A DNA stretch of 64,000 nucleotides, from assembly GCF_005771525.1 (NCBI RefSeq), contig NZ_VAVZ01000016.1:1-64000 (forward strand). Direction: 5' to 3'. Each line of letters begins with the position of its first letter. The first letter of the stretch is position 1. The translations under genes were made by a program, and so were the position numbers. Source of the DNA: Nesterenkonia salmonea. Lineage in GTDB: Bacteria; Actinomycetota; Actinomycetes; Actinomycetales; Micrococcaceae. A model generated the notes under the pieces. That model was not told where the DNA came from. It saw only the letters and a program-made list of their open reading frames with translations, and did not search any database. Below, piece after piece: positions 8,401-16,966 of this stretch.

Positions 8401-10075
8401 GGTGATGTTTCAGAGCGAGCACCGGTTCGCCGCCGTGGAAGACGCTGCTCGGCTGCGTGACGGACTCGGGGTCAACATTCCTCCGGGAGTCCCGCACACT
8501 TTTCTGGACCCGCTGGATGATCCGCTCGGTGATCTGATTGGGCGTTTCGCCCGAACCCACGGGCCCTTCACTCCCGACCAGGTCAGTGGTGATTTGGGGT
8601 TGCCTGTCGCAGTGGTCGTTGATGTGCTGCGCAGGCTCATCCAGGAATCCCGCATCGTGGAGGGCCTCTTCACGCCTGAGGCCGGGGCCGATGCCGAATA
8701 CGTAGACGCTGAGATGCTGCGGCGGATCCGCCGCCGGTCACTGGCTGCACTGCGGGCCGCAGTCGAACCGGTACCCCCACGCGCCTACGCCCAGCTGCTG
8801 GGCGAATGGCAGCTGACCACTGGCTCCACCAGGGTCAACGGACAGTCCGGCCTTGCTGAGGTGCTGGCGCAACTTGCCGGACTACCCGCACCCGCGAGCG
8901 CTTGGGAATCGTTCATCCTCCCCTCCCGAGTCAGCGACTACTCCTCCACGATGCTCGACTCCCTCCTGGCTAGTGGCGAGTTCGTGACCACCGGCCACGG
9001 GGCGCTCAGCGGTCATGACGGCTGGCTTGCGTTCTACCCGGCCGAGGAGACCGCGCTCATCGGCGCCGGTCGGGACATCCCACCTGCCGAAGGGCTAGCG
9101 GGGGAGGTACTCCAGGTGCTGGAACGCGGAGGCGCGTGGTTCCCCGAAGCGATCGCAGCGCAGCTGGAGAACGTCTCCTCCCTGAGCTGCCAACAAGCCC
9201 TATGGGAGCTGTTTTGGGCCGGGCGTGTGCACCCAGACAGCTACACACCTGTGCGGACCTTCATGTCCAGCGGTTCCACAGCGCATAAGTCCAAACCCAC
9301 CACCAAAAGCCGCAGAGTCTCCCGCCGGACAGCACTGCGGCAAGCAGTCAGCGCCGCGCGCGGACCCAGCTCAACAGCCTCCGGAGGACGCTGGCAGATA
9401 GTCCACGCACCCGAGGCTCCCGCCACAGAAATCGCCCACGCCAGGGCTGAGATCCTCCTGGACCGGTACGGGGTACTCACCCGAGGCTCGGTCGTTGCCG
9501 AACAGACTCCCGGAGGCTTCACCGGGGTGTACAAGGTTCTCGCCGCTGCGGAGGAAGCCGGCCGTGTGCGCCGCGGCTACTTCATCGAACACCTCGGGGC
9601 CGCCCAATTCACAGTCAGCTCCACCATTGACCGACTCAGAGAAATATCCGAACAGTTAGAACGCCACGAGGACCCCTACTCAAACCACCGGCCCACACCG
9701 GTAGCTTTGGCCGCCACTGACCCAGCCAACCCCTTCGGCGCGGCCCTCGACTGGCCCGCCATACCCACAGCAGAAGGAGAGCCCGCCACCAAAGCCCGTC
9801 CGGGCAGGAAAGCGGGCGCCGTCGTCGTTATCTGTGGCGGTGAACTGGTGCTGTACATGGAGCGCGGCGGACGTACCATGCTGCTGTATACGCAGAACCA
9901 AGATATCCGTGACGCGGCAGCCCAGGCCCTGGTAAACGCGCTGATCCGGGCAAGATCCTCCAAACTAGCTGTGGAGCGGATCAACGGCGAACCGGTCCTG
10001 CAGCATCCGTTCGGTCAAGCCCTGCGGACCGCAGGCTTCCACTCGACACCCTCAGGGCTGAGGCTCTCTCCCTGA
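5459..10075 (+). CDS. lhr: Large Lhr-family ATP-dependent helicase
   Basis: Lhr (long helicase-related) is a DNA-repair-associated 3'-5' superfamily 2 helicase. This protein of 1,538 residues matches the long actinobacterial form. Motif I is APTGSGKT (about 42-49), motif II is DEIH followed by AL (about 168), LSATVEP is motif III, and ATSSLELGIDMG and QRLGRAGHQ are motifs V and VI. After the two RecA-like domains come the winged-helix and Lhr-core regions, then a long C-terminal extension. The ATG at 5459 starts at the conserved helicase N-terminus; an ATG at 5405 overlaps the previous gene and adds 18 unconserved residues. It stands as a single large unit between the oxidoreductase and the PhnB-like gene. 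Confidence 0.93.
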   Translation: MALDQFSEATRTWFSASFGAPTAAQSGAWDAVAKGKNALVVAPTGSGKTLSAFLWSIDRLMSQQDNDAANATAAGTTVLYISPLKALGADIERNLRSPLVGIGHTARRLGVTPREVTVGVRTGDTSSKDRRDLVRNPPDILITTPESLYLMLTSQARRTLSTVNTVIVDEIHALAGTKRGAHLAVSLERLDELQASQEAGERAQRIGLSATVEPRQEVARFLGGHQPVEVIAPPSEKKWDITVSVPVPDMASPTVEPTDRDDGSPLQPSIWPHVEHRVVDLICENRSTIVFVNSRRLAEKLTGRINEINAERGAADSPPDPTHEGEEGAPPALAKAHHGSVSKEQRKHIEGDLKSGRLRCVVATSSLELGIDMGAVDLVIQVEAPHAVSSGLQRLGRAGHQVGEVSVGWFFPKHRGDLLSSSVVVERMLSGKIEALKIPRSPLDILAQQTIAAAAMDTLDVEHWFDVLRRSAPFVSLPRSAYESTLDLLAGKYPSDRFADLRPRIVWDRDAGTITGRPGAQRLAVTSGGTIPDRGLFGVYLVGAENTRTGGRRVGELDEEMVYESRIGDVFALGATSWRIEEITFDRVLVSPAFGQPASLPFWRGDGIGRPAELGEALGAFTREIHAATAKKAAERLTALGLDQWAQENLVRYLSDQHDAVGAIPSDQTLVLEQTKDELGDWRIILHSPYGMQIHAPWALAVGERLHERYGLDGAAFASDDGIVLRVPMMDDEPPGAELFTFEPEELEDLVIRRVSSSALFAGRFRESAARALLLPKTRPGQRTPLWQQRQRSSQLLEVAHQYSDFPMIMETMREVLQDVYDLPALDSLTRKIAQRSVRMVEATTPTPSPFAQSIVFGYIAQYLYEGDSPLAERRAAALSVDPTLLNELLGRVELREFLDAEVIIHAEAYAQRLTPERRLPTGDGRGAESVADLLRLLGPLSAEQLALRLRSSEHDDAAPVTADDAQGFAEQLVSAQRAIPVMFQSEHRFAAVEDAARLRDGLGVNIPPGVPHTFLDPLDDPLGDLIGRFARTHGPFTPDQVSGDLGLPVAVVVDVLRRLIQESRIVEGLFTPEAGADAEYVDAEMLRRIRRRSLAALRAAVEPVPPRAYAQLLGEWQLTTGSTRVNGQSGLAEVLAQLAGLPAPASAWESFILPSRVSDYSSTMLDSLLASGEFVTTGHGALSGHDGWLAFYPAEETALIGAGRDIPPAEGLAGEVLQVLERGGAWFPEAIAAQLENVSSLSCQQALWELFWAGRVHPDSYTPVRTFMSSGSTAHKSKPTTKSRRVSRRTALRQAVSAARGPSSTASGGRWQIVHAPEAPATEIAHARAEILLDRYGVLTRGSVVAEQTPGGFTGVYKVLAAAEEAGRVRRGYFIEHLGAAQFTVSSTIDRLREISEQLERHEDPYSNHRPTPVALAATDPANPFGAALDWPAIPTAEGEPATKARPGRKAGAVVVICGGELVLYMERGGRTMLLYTQNQDIRDAAAQALVNALIRARSSKLAVERINGEPVLQHPFGQALRTAGFHSTPSGLRLSP

Positions 10076-10151
10076 GGCGATGCGCCTGCGAGTCTCACGC
10101 TCTCCGGGTAATTCCCACTCAGTACACATCCCCATGAGCTAACCTGGGCGC

Positions 10152-10724
10152 ATGATTCTGTGTCTGCCATTCATGATGTTCCAGGGCCGCGCCCAGGAAG
10201 CCATCGACCTGTACCTCTCCACGTTTCCCGACGCCAAGCTCCTGGAGATCATGCATCACCCGGAAGGCACAGAGATCTTCGACCCCGAAGCGTCCAATGG
10301 TGGCGGCACCAGTTCCGAAACGGCAGATCACTCGCCAGCAGCCTCCCCGGACGACACCGCCGCAATGGAAACCGTGGTCGACTGGGACAAGACCCTCGTG
10401 GCCACTGCCCAGCTGCAGATAGGCGGACAGATCCTCATGATCCAGGACTCCCTGGTCAAACACGCCTTCGACTTCACACCGTCCATGTCCATGGCCGTGG
10501 TCGTGGACACCGAGGAAGAGTTCCATCAGATCACCACTTCCCTTGTGGACCAGGGCGAATACCTCATGGAACCTGGCGACTACGATTTCGCCCAAAACTT
10601 CGCATGGGTCAAAGACCGATTCGGCATGACCTGGCAGATCAACCACCCGCGCGGGGCCCCCAACCCCGAGGACGCCGACTCCGCAGCCAACGCCGCCCAG
10701 GCCAAAGCCCCTGAGTGGAGCTGA
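10152..10724 (+). CDS. PhnB-like VOC-fold protein
   Basis: The 190-residue protein starts with LPFMMFQGRAQEAIDLYLSTF, the opening of the PhnB-like (3-demethylubiquinone-methyltransferase-like) branch of the vicinal-oxygen-chelate fold, and ends with DRFGMTWQINHPRG, the matching C-terminal strand. Despite older family names such proteins are not methyltransferases and their reactions are mostly unknown; some relatives confer drug tolerance. Residues about 45-75 form a polar, Ser/Asp-rich insertion not usual in the family. The pseudouridine synthase starts 10 nt downstream, so the two are probably co-transcribed. Confidence 0.75.
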   Translation: MILCLPFMMFQGRAQEAIDLYLSTFPDAKLLEIMHHPEGTEIFDPEASNGGGTSSETADHSPAASPDDTAAMETVVDWDKTLVATAQLQIGGQILMIQDSLVKHAFDFTPSMSMAVVVDTEEEFHQITTSLVDQGEYLMEPGDYDFAQNFAWVKDRFGMTWQINHPRGAPNPEDADSAANAAQAKAPEWS

Positions 10725-10734
10725 CTCCCGCAAC

Positions 10735-11778
10735 GTGGCGCAGAAGTCTCCACTGCCGGTCCGCAACGGTGTCAACGCCACCAGACTGCGGATCCCCCAC
10801 ACTGGCCCGTGGCGCACCATCCACGAATACGTGCTGGAAACCTTCGGGCATATCGACCCCGCCGGTATCACCTCACGGTTCCACAACGGCGAAGTAGTCG
10901 ACGCCGCCGGCAACGCGTTGAGCACCGACAGCCCGCTGGATGCTGCCGAGTTCATCTGGTACTACCGCTCGCTGCCAGAAGAACCCCCACTGCCAGTGCA
11001 GGAAGAAGTCTTACACGAGGACGAACACCTCCTGGCGGTCGATAAGCCCCACTTTCTGCCGACCACGCCCGCCGGACGGTACGTACAAGAATCCCTCCTG
11101 GTCAGGCTGCGCCACCGGCTCAACTTGCCTGACCTGGTGCCCATCCACCGGCTGGACCGCGGCACAGCCGGGGTCGTGATCTTCGCCAAGAACCCGGAGA
11201 CCCGAGGGGCCTACCAGTTGCTGTTCGAGAACCGGAGAGTCAGCAAAACCTACGAGTGCGTCAGCGCACTCAATGATGTCCCAGAAAACCTTTCCGCGCG
11301 ATTCCCCCTGACGGTCCGGAACCGGATTGAGAAGGTCAAAGGCGTGGTGGTCAGCCAGCTGATGAGCTACGACACAGCGGACTCTGGACGGCGCCCGCAT
11401 GACAGTTGGCACAGAGTCAAAGGACGGCGCCGTACCGATCCGATCCCCGGCGCTAACTCGTCATCGCGCGTAGAGCTCCTCAGACACGGGCCGTCCCCAC
11501 GCGGTAGCCAAGGACCAGTGGTGGGCCTCTTCCGGTTGACGCCCCTGACGGGAAAGACCCATCAGTTGCGGATCCACATGGCCATGCTCGGGCTCGGCAT
11601 CCTGCACGACCGGTTCTACCCAGATCTCTGGGACGACGCGCCCGACGACTTCGAGGCCCCGCTTCAGCTGTTGGATCGCAGCTTAAGCTTCACCGATCCG
11701 CTATCCGGAGAACCCCGCGTCTTCACCTCGACACGTAGACTTGATGAGGCCCCGGTCAGGAGGGACGCGGAGGCCTAG
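10735..11778 (+). CDS. RluA-family pseudouridine synthase
   Basis: The protein (347 residues, GTG start) isomerises uridine to pseudouridine in structured RNA. The catalytic motif HRLDRGTAGV (about 137-146) contains the essential aspartate. LAVDKPHFLPTTP lies before it and the C-terminal GKTHQLRIHMAMLGLGILHD completes the catalytic fold. The first 80 residues are not a clear S4 domain. Which RNA and position are modified cannot be told; the group includes 23S rRNA and tRNA enzymes. A polar insertion (about residues 215-250) is less conserved. GGAG lies before the GTG start, inside the end of the preceding gene. Confidence 0.88.
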   Translation: MAQKSPLPVRNGVNATRLRIPHTGPWRTIHEYVLETFGHIDPAGITSRFHNGEVVDAAGNALSTDSPLDAAEFIWYYRSLPEEPPLPVQEEVLHEDEHLLAVDKPHFLPTTPAGRYVQESLLVRLRHRLNLPDLVPIHRLDRGTAGVVIFAKNPETRGAYQLLFENRRVSKTYECVSALNDVPENLSARFPLTVRNRIEKVKGVVVSQLMSYDTADSGRRPHDSWHRVKGRRRTDPIPGANSSSRVELLRHGPSPRGSQGPVVGLFRLTPLTGKTHQLRIHMAMLGLGILHDRFYPDLWDDAPDDFEAPLQLLDRSLSFTDPLSGEPRVFTSTRRLDEAPVRRDAEA

Positions 11779-11797
11779 CAACAGCAAAAGGGGATAA

Positions 11798-12424
11798 ATG
11801 GTCGAGCTCATCGACGCATGGGGTGCATGGTTCTTGCCGCTGCAGGCATTATTTGTGGCCCTCACAGCTCTCGTTCCCCCGTTCCCGGCAGAGGTGATGG
11901 TGATCGCTTCTGGGGCGATGGCCTCTGCTGGGCACCTATCGCTGACATGGGTCATGATTGCCACCACATTGGGCTGCCTCTCCGGCGACCTCCTTCTCTA
12001 CGCCCTCTTCCGGTATCAGCTCATCAGGCTGCTCTACCGGTGGCGATGGGGCCGGCGGTTGCACCGGGTCATGGTGCGAGCCTCGATTCGGGCCGGCAGC
12101 GCCACCACCTGGGCCGGGCTGCTGCTGATCCGCTGGATACCCGGAGGCAGGGCCGCATCGATGGCCTCCGCAGGAATGATGCGCCTACCCTGGCGCCAAG
12201 TTGCCGCACTAGCGGTCCTCGGTGCTGTGATCTGGAGCGGATGGTTGATCGGCTTAGGTTACATTACGGGAACAACTACCGGCCTACCCCCGTGGGCGAG
12301 CACCCTGACCGCCATTGGTATCGGTACGCTAGTGGGGTTGGTCATTGCTTTGCTGGTCACGAGGCGGCGTCGTGCTCACAGCCAGACTTCAGTGAGAGCA
12401 TCGAAAGTTGACCAACACCCCTAA
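11798..12424 (+). CDS. DedA-family membrane protein
   Basis: A 208-residue integral membrane protein with four to five hydrophobic segments. PPFPAEVMVIASGAMAS near residue 28 and the central R-(x)-IPGGRAASMASAG segment (about 120-133) are the DedA/SNARE-associated (VTT) hallmarks. DedA proteins are involved in membrane homeostasis; several, including UptA and DedA members studied in Gram-positive and Gram-negative bacteria, flip lipid carriers such as undecaprenyl phosphate. The short basic C-terminus is cytoplasmic. AAAAGGGGATAA before the ATG is a good ribosome binding site. Confidence 0.85.
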   Translation: MVELIDAWGAWFLPLQALFVALTALVPPFPAEVMVIASGAMASAGHLSLTWVMIATTLGCLSGDLLLYALFRYQLIRLLYRWRWGRRLHRVMVRASIRAGSATTWAGLLLIRWIPGGRAASMASAGMMRLPWRQVAALAVLGAVIWSGWLIGLGYITGTTTGLPPWASTLTAIGIGTLVGLVIALLVTRRRRAHSQTSVRASKVDQHP

Positions 12425-12467
12425 TAATGTGCGCGAAGCATACATGATCCCCCGAGGGAGGCAGCAG

Positions 12468-14366
12468 TTGTCCGAGCCGACGAGCCCAGACGCCTCCGCA
12501 CGTCCTGACGACGAGTCCAAGGCCGGTGTGGCGACGGAAGAGCGTCTGGACAGCCAGCCCCATAGCCCTGAAGAACCCGATGATGAGGACACCACTGTTG
12601 AGGAGCCGGCTGATGAGGACTCCAGCGGCGAATCCGTAGCGGACCCTGCCGACGAGGACGCCAGCGAGGATTCGGAAACAGACTCTCCTGCAGAGGAGAC
12701 CTCCGTGGAGGACCGTCCTGATCAGGATTCTCCTGATGAGGTGCCCTCTGATGAGGAAGTCTCCGCCGAACCGGCGGTCCGCACCGGCGTGGCGCCCAGG
12801 GTAGCCACCCCCTCCGGGCCGGACACTGGATTGGGCGGCTTCTTCGACACCCTGGATGAACGCGCCAAGAACTGGTGGTCCACCCGGAAAGTACGTCAAG
12901 CGCGACGCCGTGTTGAGGCCGCCAAGACAGCCAAGGCCGCAGCGGAGCAGGAATCGGACAGCTCGGCACAAGGAAAGCCCGAAACCGCTGCCGCGCAGCC
13001 GACTGGGCCCGTGGCACGCCGAGCACGCCGCAGTGGTGGCCACCTGCCAGAACCCGGCACATATGCAGAGGCTTCTTCCGCTGCGCCGCAGGTTTCGTTG
13101 CCCAAGCCTCCCCCTGCGGACCAGCGACCAGAGCATCAGCTGTTCACCGACGCCATCCCGATCGTCTCCTCCGACACGCCTACGGATGCGCAGGATCCTG
13201 AACATCCGGGATCCAATGACGCATCCGCAGATGAGACGACCGTGCTGCCCGCCTACCGAGACGCCCAGGATGAGCCACCGGCGCCCGCGCCACGCCGCGA
13301 ACTTGATGAGCAGCGTCAAAGGACAGTTATTGCGCAGAAAGCCGCTGCCATTGAAAAGGCAACCGGTGAGTTCTCGCCCCGTCCCTATGGCGGCTCAGGC
13401 TACATCGGTGAGCAGTACCGAGAGCAGTCGGCGGAGTTCGCCGACGATGAAGAAGACCTCTTCACCTACATTCCTCCCTACAGCCTGCCCTCCCGCAGTC
13501 CCGACCCGGAACCGACCCAATGGGATCTTGCGCGGCGGATATTCGTCAGCCTAGGAGCTGTAGCGGCCATCATCTCAACGCTCTGGATGTTCGGATGGTT
13601 CAGCTCCGGAGAAGACGACCCTGCCATTCTGGGCCAGCGCGGCCTCTACGAGGTCTACTCCGAAGGATGGTTTTCAGGAGATCACGCACTGCTTTCTCCC
13701 GACTACAACTGGTATTGGATCTGGCCGGTGATAACCGTCGGACTCATCATCCATGCCTGCTACCAGTGGAGACCCTCCCAGCACTCCACACCTCGGCAGC
13801 AGCATTCGGGCTGGTTCGTGGGCACTGCCTCGATACTGATGCTGGTCGTCACCGCCTCGCTCTACGCCGGGACATTCACCCTGACCCTGCTCAGCTCGGC
13901 GATCATCGCCGGGGCACTGACTCAGGCTATTCGGCAGTTCAACCTCTACACCGCCCGCACTGATACCGAACGTCAACTCACCGACGACATCCTCGGCCTG
14001 TTCTACGGATTCGCCCTGGTGCAGGTCATGAGTGCCCTGTCGGTGTGGCTGACTCACCAGGGGTGGCATATCCCCGGTATACCCGCACTGCTCTGGGCCG
14101 GCATCGGCCTCCTGGTGTGCGTGTGGACCGCCGCGTTCTACTCCATGACCGAACGTGGACGGATCACCATTGCGCTGGGGCTGGCCTGGGGCCTGTTCTG
14201 GCTCATCTTCCCCCGCATTCTCGGTGAAGTGACCAGCGTGTGGATAGCGATCGGCGCGGCAATGGGCGCCTTCATTGTCATCCTGTGCACCCAGTCCCGC
14301 CGCTACCGGATCAACCACGCCGAACGCCGGGCCGCAATGGGCCGCCCGCTTGAAGACATCATCTGA
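12468..14366 (+). CDS. Membrane protein with long acidic N-terminal region
   Basis: The protein of about 632 residues has two halves. Residues 1-100 are strongly acidic with repeated DED/ADED motifs (DDEDTTVEEPADED and similar). A basic patch (KVRQARRRVEAAKTAKAA) and a polar low-complexity stretch follow to about residue 350. The remaining part has about six or seven hydrophobic segments (LGAVAAIISTLWMFGWF, WYWIWPVITVGLIIHA and others). I recognise no family. The TTG at 12468 is chosen because GAGGGAGG stands 7 nt before it; an ATG at 12444 and a TTG at 12408 lie upstream, the latter inside dedA, and neither has such a site. The protein probably sits in the membrane with its acidic region in the cytoplasm. 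Confidence 0.7.
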   Translation: MSEPTSPDASARPDDESKAGVATEERLDSQPHSPEEPDDEDTTVEEPADEDSSGESVADPADEDASEDSETDSPAEETSVEDRPDQDSPDEVPSDEEVSAEPAVRTGVAPRVATPSGPDTGLGGFFDTLDERAKNWWSTRKVRQARRRVEAAKTAKAAAEQESDSSAQGKPETAAAQPTGPVARRARRSGGHLPEPGTYAEASSAAPQVSLPKPPPADQRPEHQLFTDAIPIVSSDTPTDAQDPEHPGSNDASADETTVLPAYRDAQDEPPAPAPRRELDEQRQRTVIAQKAAAIEKATGEFSPRPYGGSGYIGEQYREQSAEFADDEEDLFTYIPPYSLPSRSPDPEPTQWDLARRIFVSLGAVAAIISTLWMFGWFSSGEDDPAILGQRGLYEVYSEGWFSGDHALLSPDYNWYWIWPVITVGLIIHACYQWRPSQHSTPRQQHSGWFVGTASILMLVVTASLYAGTFTLTLLSSAIIAGALTQAIRQFNLYTARTDTERQLTDDILGLFYGFALVQVMSALSVWLTHQGWHIPGIPALLWAGIGLLVCVWTAAFYSMTERGRITIALGLAWGLFWLIFPRILGEVTSVWIAIGAAMGAFIVILCTQSRRYRINHAERRAAMGRPLEDII

Positions 14367-14398
14367 TCAACCCGGCGAGCTCATGAGAACATAGTGAC

Positions 14399-14938
14399 AT
14401 GTCTGTCCGCACTCCCGATCCCCACCCTGGCTGGCTCAACGAAGACGACCTCTACGAGGCCCGACGGCGCTTGCCCATGGTCTACGTCGAAGCTATTCCG
14501 GTCCGGCTCGACTCACTGGGCTATGTCACTGAAGTCGGCCTGCTCTACACCGCTGACGATGACGGGCGGGTGTACCGCACAGTGGTCTCCGGTCGGGTGC
14601 TCTACCGCGAGACCATTCGTGCTGCGCTGATCCGGCATATTGAGAAGGACCTCGGGCCTATGGCCATGCCTCAACTGCCCGCATCCCCCTCGCCACTGAC
14701 CGTCGCTGAGTACTTTCCCTACCCCTCGGAGACCGGCCTGGTGGATGACCGCCAGCACGCCGTGTCCTTGGCATACATCGTCCCAGTCAACGGTGAATGC
14801 TCAGCCCGTCAGGACGCTCTTGAGCTGTCCTGGCTCTCCCCCGAGCAGGCGCTGACCGCCGAGGTGCAGGCTGAGTTCATTGGCGGTCGGGAGAAGCTGA
14901 TCCGCCAAGCCCTGGCCCATGTGGGCCACACTCAGTGA
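14399..14938 (+). CDS. DUF4916 (Nudix-like) protein
   Basis: The 179-residue protein matches the actinobacterial DUF4916 pattern: an N-terminal GWL-(x)-DDLYEARRRLPMVYVEAIP, a central VSGRVLYRETIRAALIRHIEKDLGP, and DDRQHAVSLAYIVPVNGE. The layout is that of a Nudix fold, but the classical Nudix box with its REUxEE core is replaced by GRVLYRETIRAALIRHIEKD, which keeps only part of the acidic residues. Hydrolase activity is therefore uncertain. It starts 32 nt after the acidic membrane protein and is followed 48 nt later by another small membrane protein. Confidence 0.75.
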   Translation: MSVRTPDPHPGWLNEDDLYEARRRLPMVYVEAIPVRLDSLGYVTEVGLLYTADDDGRVYRTVVSGRVLYRETIRAALIRHIEKDLGPMAMPQLPASPSPLTVAEYFPYPSETGLVDDRQHAVSLAYIVPVNGECSARQDALELSWLSPEQALTAEVQAEFIGGREKLIRQALAHVGHTQ

Positions 14939-14986
14939 ACTGACCACTCCAGCCGCGCATACGCGGCGAAAGGCTGAAGACACGTC

Positions 14987-15469
14987 ATGACCACCCCAGC
15001 TCCGGAAAAGTCCGCAGGACGACGACGCGGCAGAACCACCTCATCAGACTCCCCTCGGCCTCGACTCAGGTTGGGTGCCGTCGGGTGGACGGTTTCATGG
15101 CTCGTTCCCACCGCGCTGATGGGTGCAATCCTCCTCGGAATGTCGTTCGTTCCAGGTCTGGACGGCGAAGGCTATCTCACTCCCCTGATTCCGCTCCTGG
15201 CGGCCGCTGCGGTCGTGGTGGGCATTCCCGGCACCCTCCTGGTGAGCTGGCTGCTGCGGCACCACCTGAACCCCGTGGCGCATGTGCTGGGCTATGTGCT
15301 GGTGGGCCTGCTCTACGGGCCTGTGGTCCTATTCGCTGGCGCCGGAGGACTCGTGCCTATGCTGATACCTATTGTGGGTTTTCCTGCAGGAGTGCTGCTG
15401 GGCATCGGCCGATGGATCGCCCAACCACTTGCGAGTGTTGACCAGCCTGCAGATCAGACGACTGAATGA
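14987..15469 (+). CDS. Small integral membrane protein, unknown function
   Basis: The 160-residue protein has a basic Ser/Arg-rich N-terminus (about residues 1-30) and four predicted membrane segments: about 33-55, 63-85, 97-118 and 120-145. The tail is short and polar. I do not recognise a named family. A purine-rich GGCGAAAGG lies before the ATG. The gene is last in the rightward run beginning with the helicase, and a strong hairpin follows directly after the stop codon. Confidence 0.6.
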   Translation: MTTPAPEKSAGRRRGRTTSSDSPRPRLRLGAVGWTVSWLVPTALMGAILLGMSFVPGLDGEGYLTPLIPLLAAAAVVVGIPGTLLVSWLLRHHLNPVAHVLGYVLVGLLYGPVVLFAGAGGLVPMLIPIVGFPAGVLLGIGRWIAQPLASVDQPADQTTE

Positions 15470-15474
15470 GTGAG

Positions 15475-15507
15475 GGCTCGGGCGGTGCCGTTCTCACCGC
15501 CCGAGCC
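15475..15507 (+). terminator. Strong GC-rich hairpin after the membrane protein gene
   Basis: GGCTCGGGCGGTG at 15475-15487 pairs perfectly with CACCGCCCGAGCC at 15495-15507 around a 7-nt loop. No T run follows on either strand. It begins 5 nt after the stop and probably ends the rightward operon; nothing else is evident up to 15666. Confidence 0.6.
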
Positions 15508-15666
15508 ACAGGTCGGATGAGCCAATTCTGGAGCCGTTGCACCGGTACTCCAGGTGCTCGAATCCCACCTGATGTGGGCGCACCTGGGCGCACCGCACCC
15601 ATCGAGTCTGGTAGCTGAAGAGGATCCTGACTAGTCAACTTTCGTCTAAAGATGAGGACGCGTGCT

Positions 15667-16881
15667 TCAGGACTTTTTGATATCTCGCACGCAGACTTCC
15701 CATCGGTCGTGATCGTCATAGCCACTGGTCATCACCCCACCGAATGCTTCGGCGCGGTCCTGCACACCTTTCAGACCGGCTCCTGAAATGCCCCAGCCTG
15801 GTGCCCCGTGCTCCGGGACGAGCACAGTATTTGTCACGCACATGCTCACCTGTTCCTCGACGACGTCGATCTCGATCCAACACTGTGCCCCGCGGCCTGC
15901 GAACTTCGCCGTATTAGTAGTGCACTCCTGCAACATCCGGTAGAGAGCCGCACTCACCGACCGAGTGAGCGAGCTTAGATCCCCGTTGATACTCAGGTCC
16001 ACGGTGATGCCTAGACTCTCCAACTCTTCGGCGAAGGCCTCAGCACCTATTCGGACATCAAGCTCGCTGGCTGAAGTCAGCGGGCTGACACTGTCATCAG
16101 AGGTGTTGTCATCCTTGAGCACCGCGAGCATCCTTCGGAGGTCATTGAGCGCGACCCTGGAGGAGTTTCCAATGACCTCTACCGCCTCACGGTAGGCCTC
16201 ATCGGTATCTTTGACCTGCGCGGCACGGGACTGCATAGCGATGATGGTGATGTCATGGGCGACGATGTCGTGGAGATCGCGAGCGATCGACCGTCGCTCA
16301 GCGGTGGCTGCCAGCTGGTGACGTTGTTCCACTTCCTGAAGGTCGCGGGCCGACTGCAGGCTCACATCAGTGGCGCGACGGAAGGAAGACCCGACGCCGT
16401 AGGCCACAAGAAGCCCTCCGGTAAGTCCACCAAAAGCCACGGCAGCCGCGGCCAGGTCCTCGAAGTTCGACGAGTAGGCCCCACCCCACAGCAGCATCAC
16501 CGCCAGCACTCCTCGGCGGAAAGGTTTGGTCGTCGCCAAGGCAGCCAGGCCGGTCAGCAGCAGGGCCAGCACAACGGAGTACGCCCCATCCTCAACAAAA
16601 AGCGCCATGGCGAGAACCGCAAGGCCTGCAGTGACCCCAATGGTCACGCTCATCGACAGCAGAATCACGCATCCCACAGCCACAAGACCTGCGATGGCTG
16701 GCCCCGGCGAGAACTCCTCACTGGCGACCACATCGTAGAGCACCTCAACACCCAGAGTGACTCCGAAACCAAGGGTGGCGACCACCAGCAGTCCCTTGTC
16801 CAGGGCCCGGTGGGACCAGTAGCCACCGGATTCGAACTCTTCCACAATGGTCTGGGTACGTCTTTTGGCGGATTCAGGCAT
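15667..16881 (-). CDS. Sensor histidine kinase (HisKA_3, NarL/DesK type)
   Basis: The 404-residue kinase has five to six membrane segments in residues 30-165, then a dimerisation helix with RSIARDLHDIVAHDIT (phospho-acceptor H204), and a C-terminal GHKL ATPase domain with ECTTNTAKFA (N box) and GWGISGAGLKGVQDRA (G box). It would autophosphorylate on H204 and transfer the phosphate to the response regulator encoded divergently at 16967. No extracellular sensing domain of size is present, so the signal is probably sensed within the membrane. The pair shares an 85-bp intergenic region that must hold both promoters. Confidence 0.92.
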   Translation of the reverse strand: MPESAKRRTQTIVEEFESGGYWSHRALDKGLLVVATLGFGVTLGVEVLYDVVASEEFSPGPAIAGLVAVGCVILLSMSVTIGVTAGLAVLAMALFVEDGAYSVVLALLLTGLAALATTKPFRRGVLAVMLLWGGAYSSNFEDLAAAAVAFGGLTGGLLVAYGVGSSFRRATDVSLQSARDLQEVEQRHQLAATAERRSIARDLHDIVAHDITIIAMQSRAAQVKDTDEAYREAVEVIGNSSRVALNDLRRMLAVLKDDNTSDDSVSPLTSASELDVRIGAEAFAEELESLGITVDLSINGDLSSLTRSVSAALYRMLQECTTNTAKFAGRGAQCWIEIDVVEEQVSMCVTNTVLVPEHGAPGWGISGAGLKGVQDRAEAFGGVMTSGYDDHDRWEVCVRDIKKS

Positions 16882-16966
16882 GCACGCCAGTCTAGAGACC
16901 TTCAGCCCAAGGTCTCCCGGCTCCTGATCAGGCGGCGCTCAGGCCCCCTGATCACGGTGGCATAGG

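Noticed and set aside
12408-12467. TTG 12408 and ATG 12444 as starts of the acidic membrane protein
   Set aside because: The first lies inside dedA without ribosome binding site, and neither has a purine-rich site comparable to GAGGGAGG before TTG 12468.
15540-15600. A tRNA T-loop-like sequence (GGTGCTCGAATCCCACC)
   Set aside because: No matching acceptor stem, D arm or anticodon arm could be formed around it.
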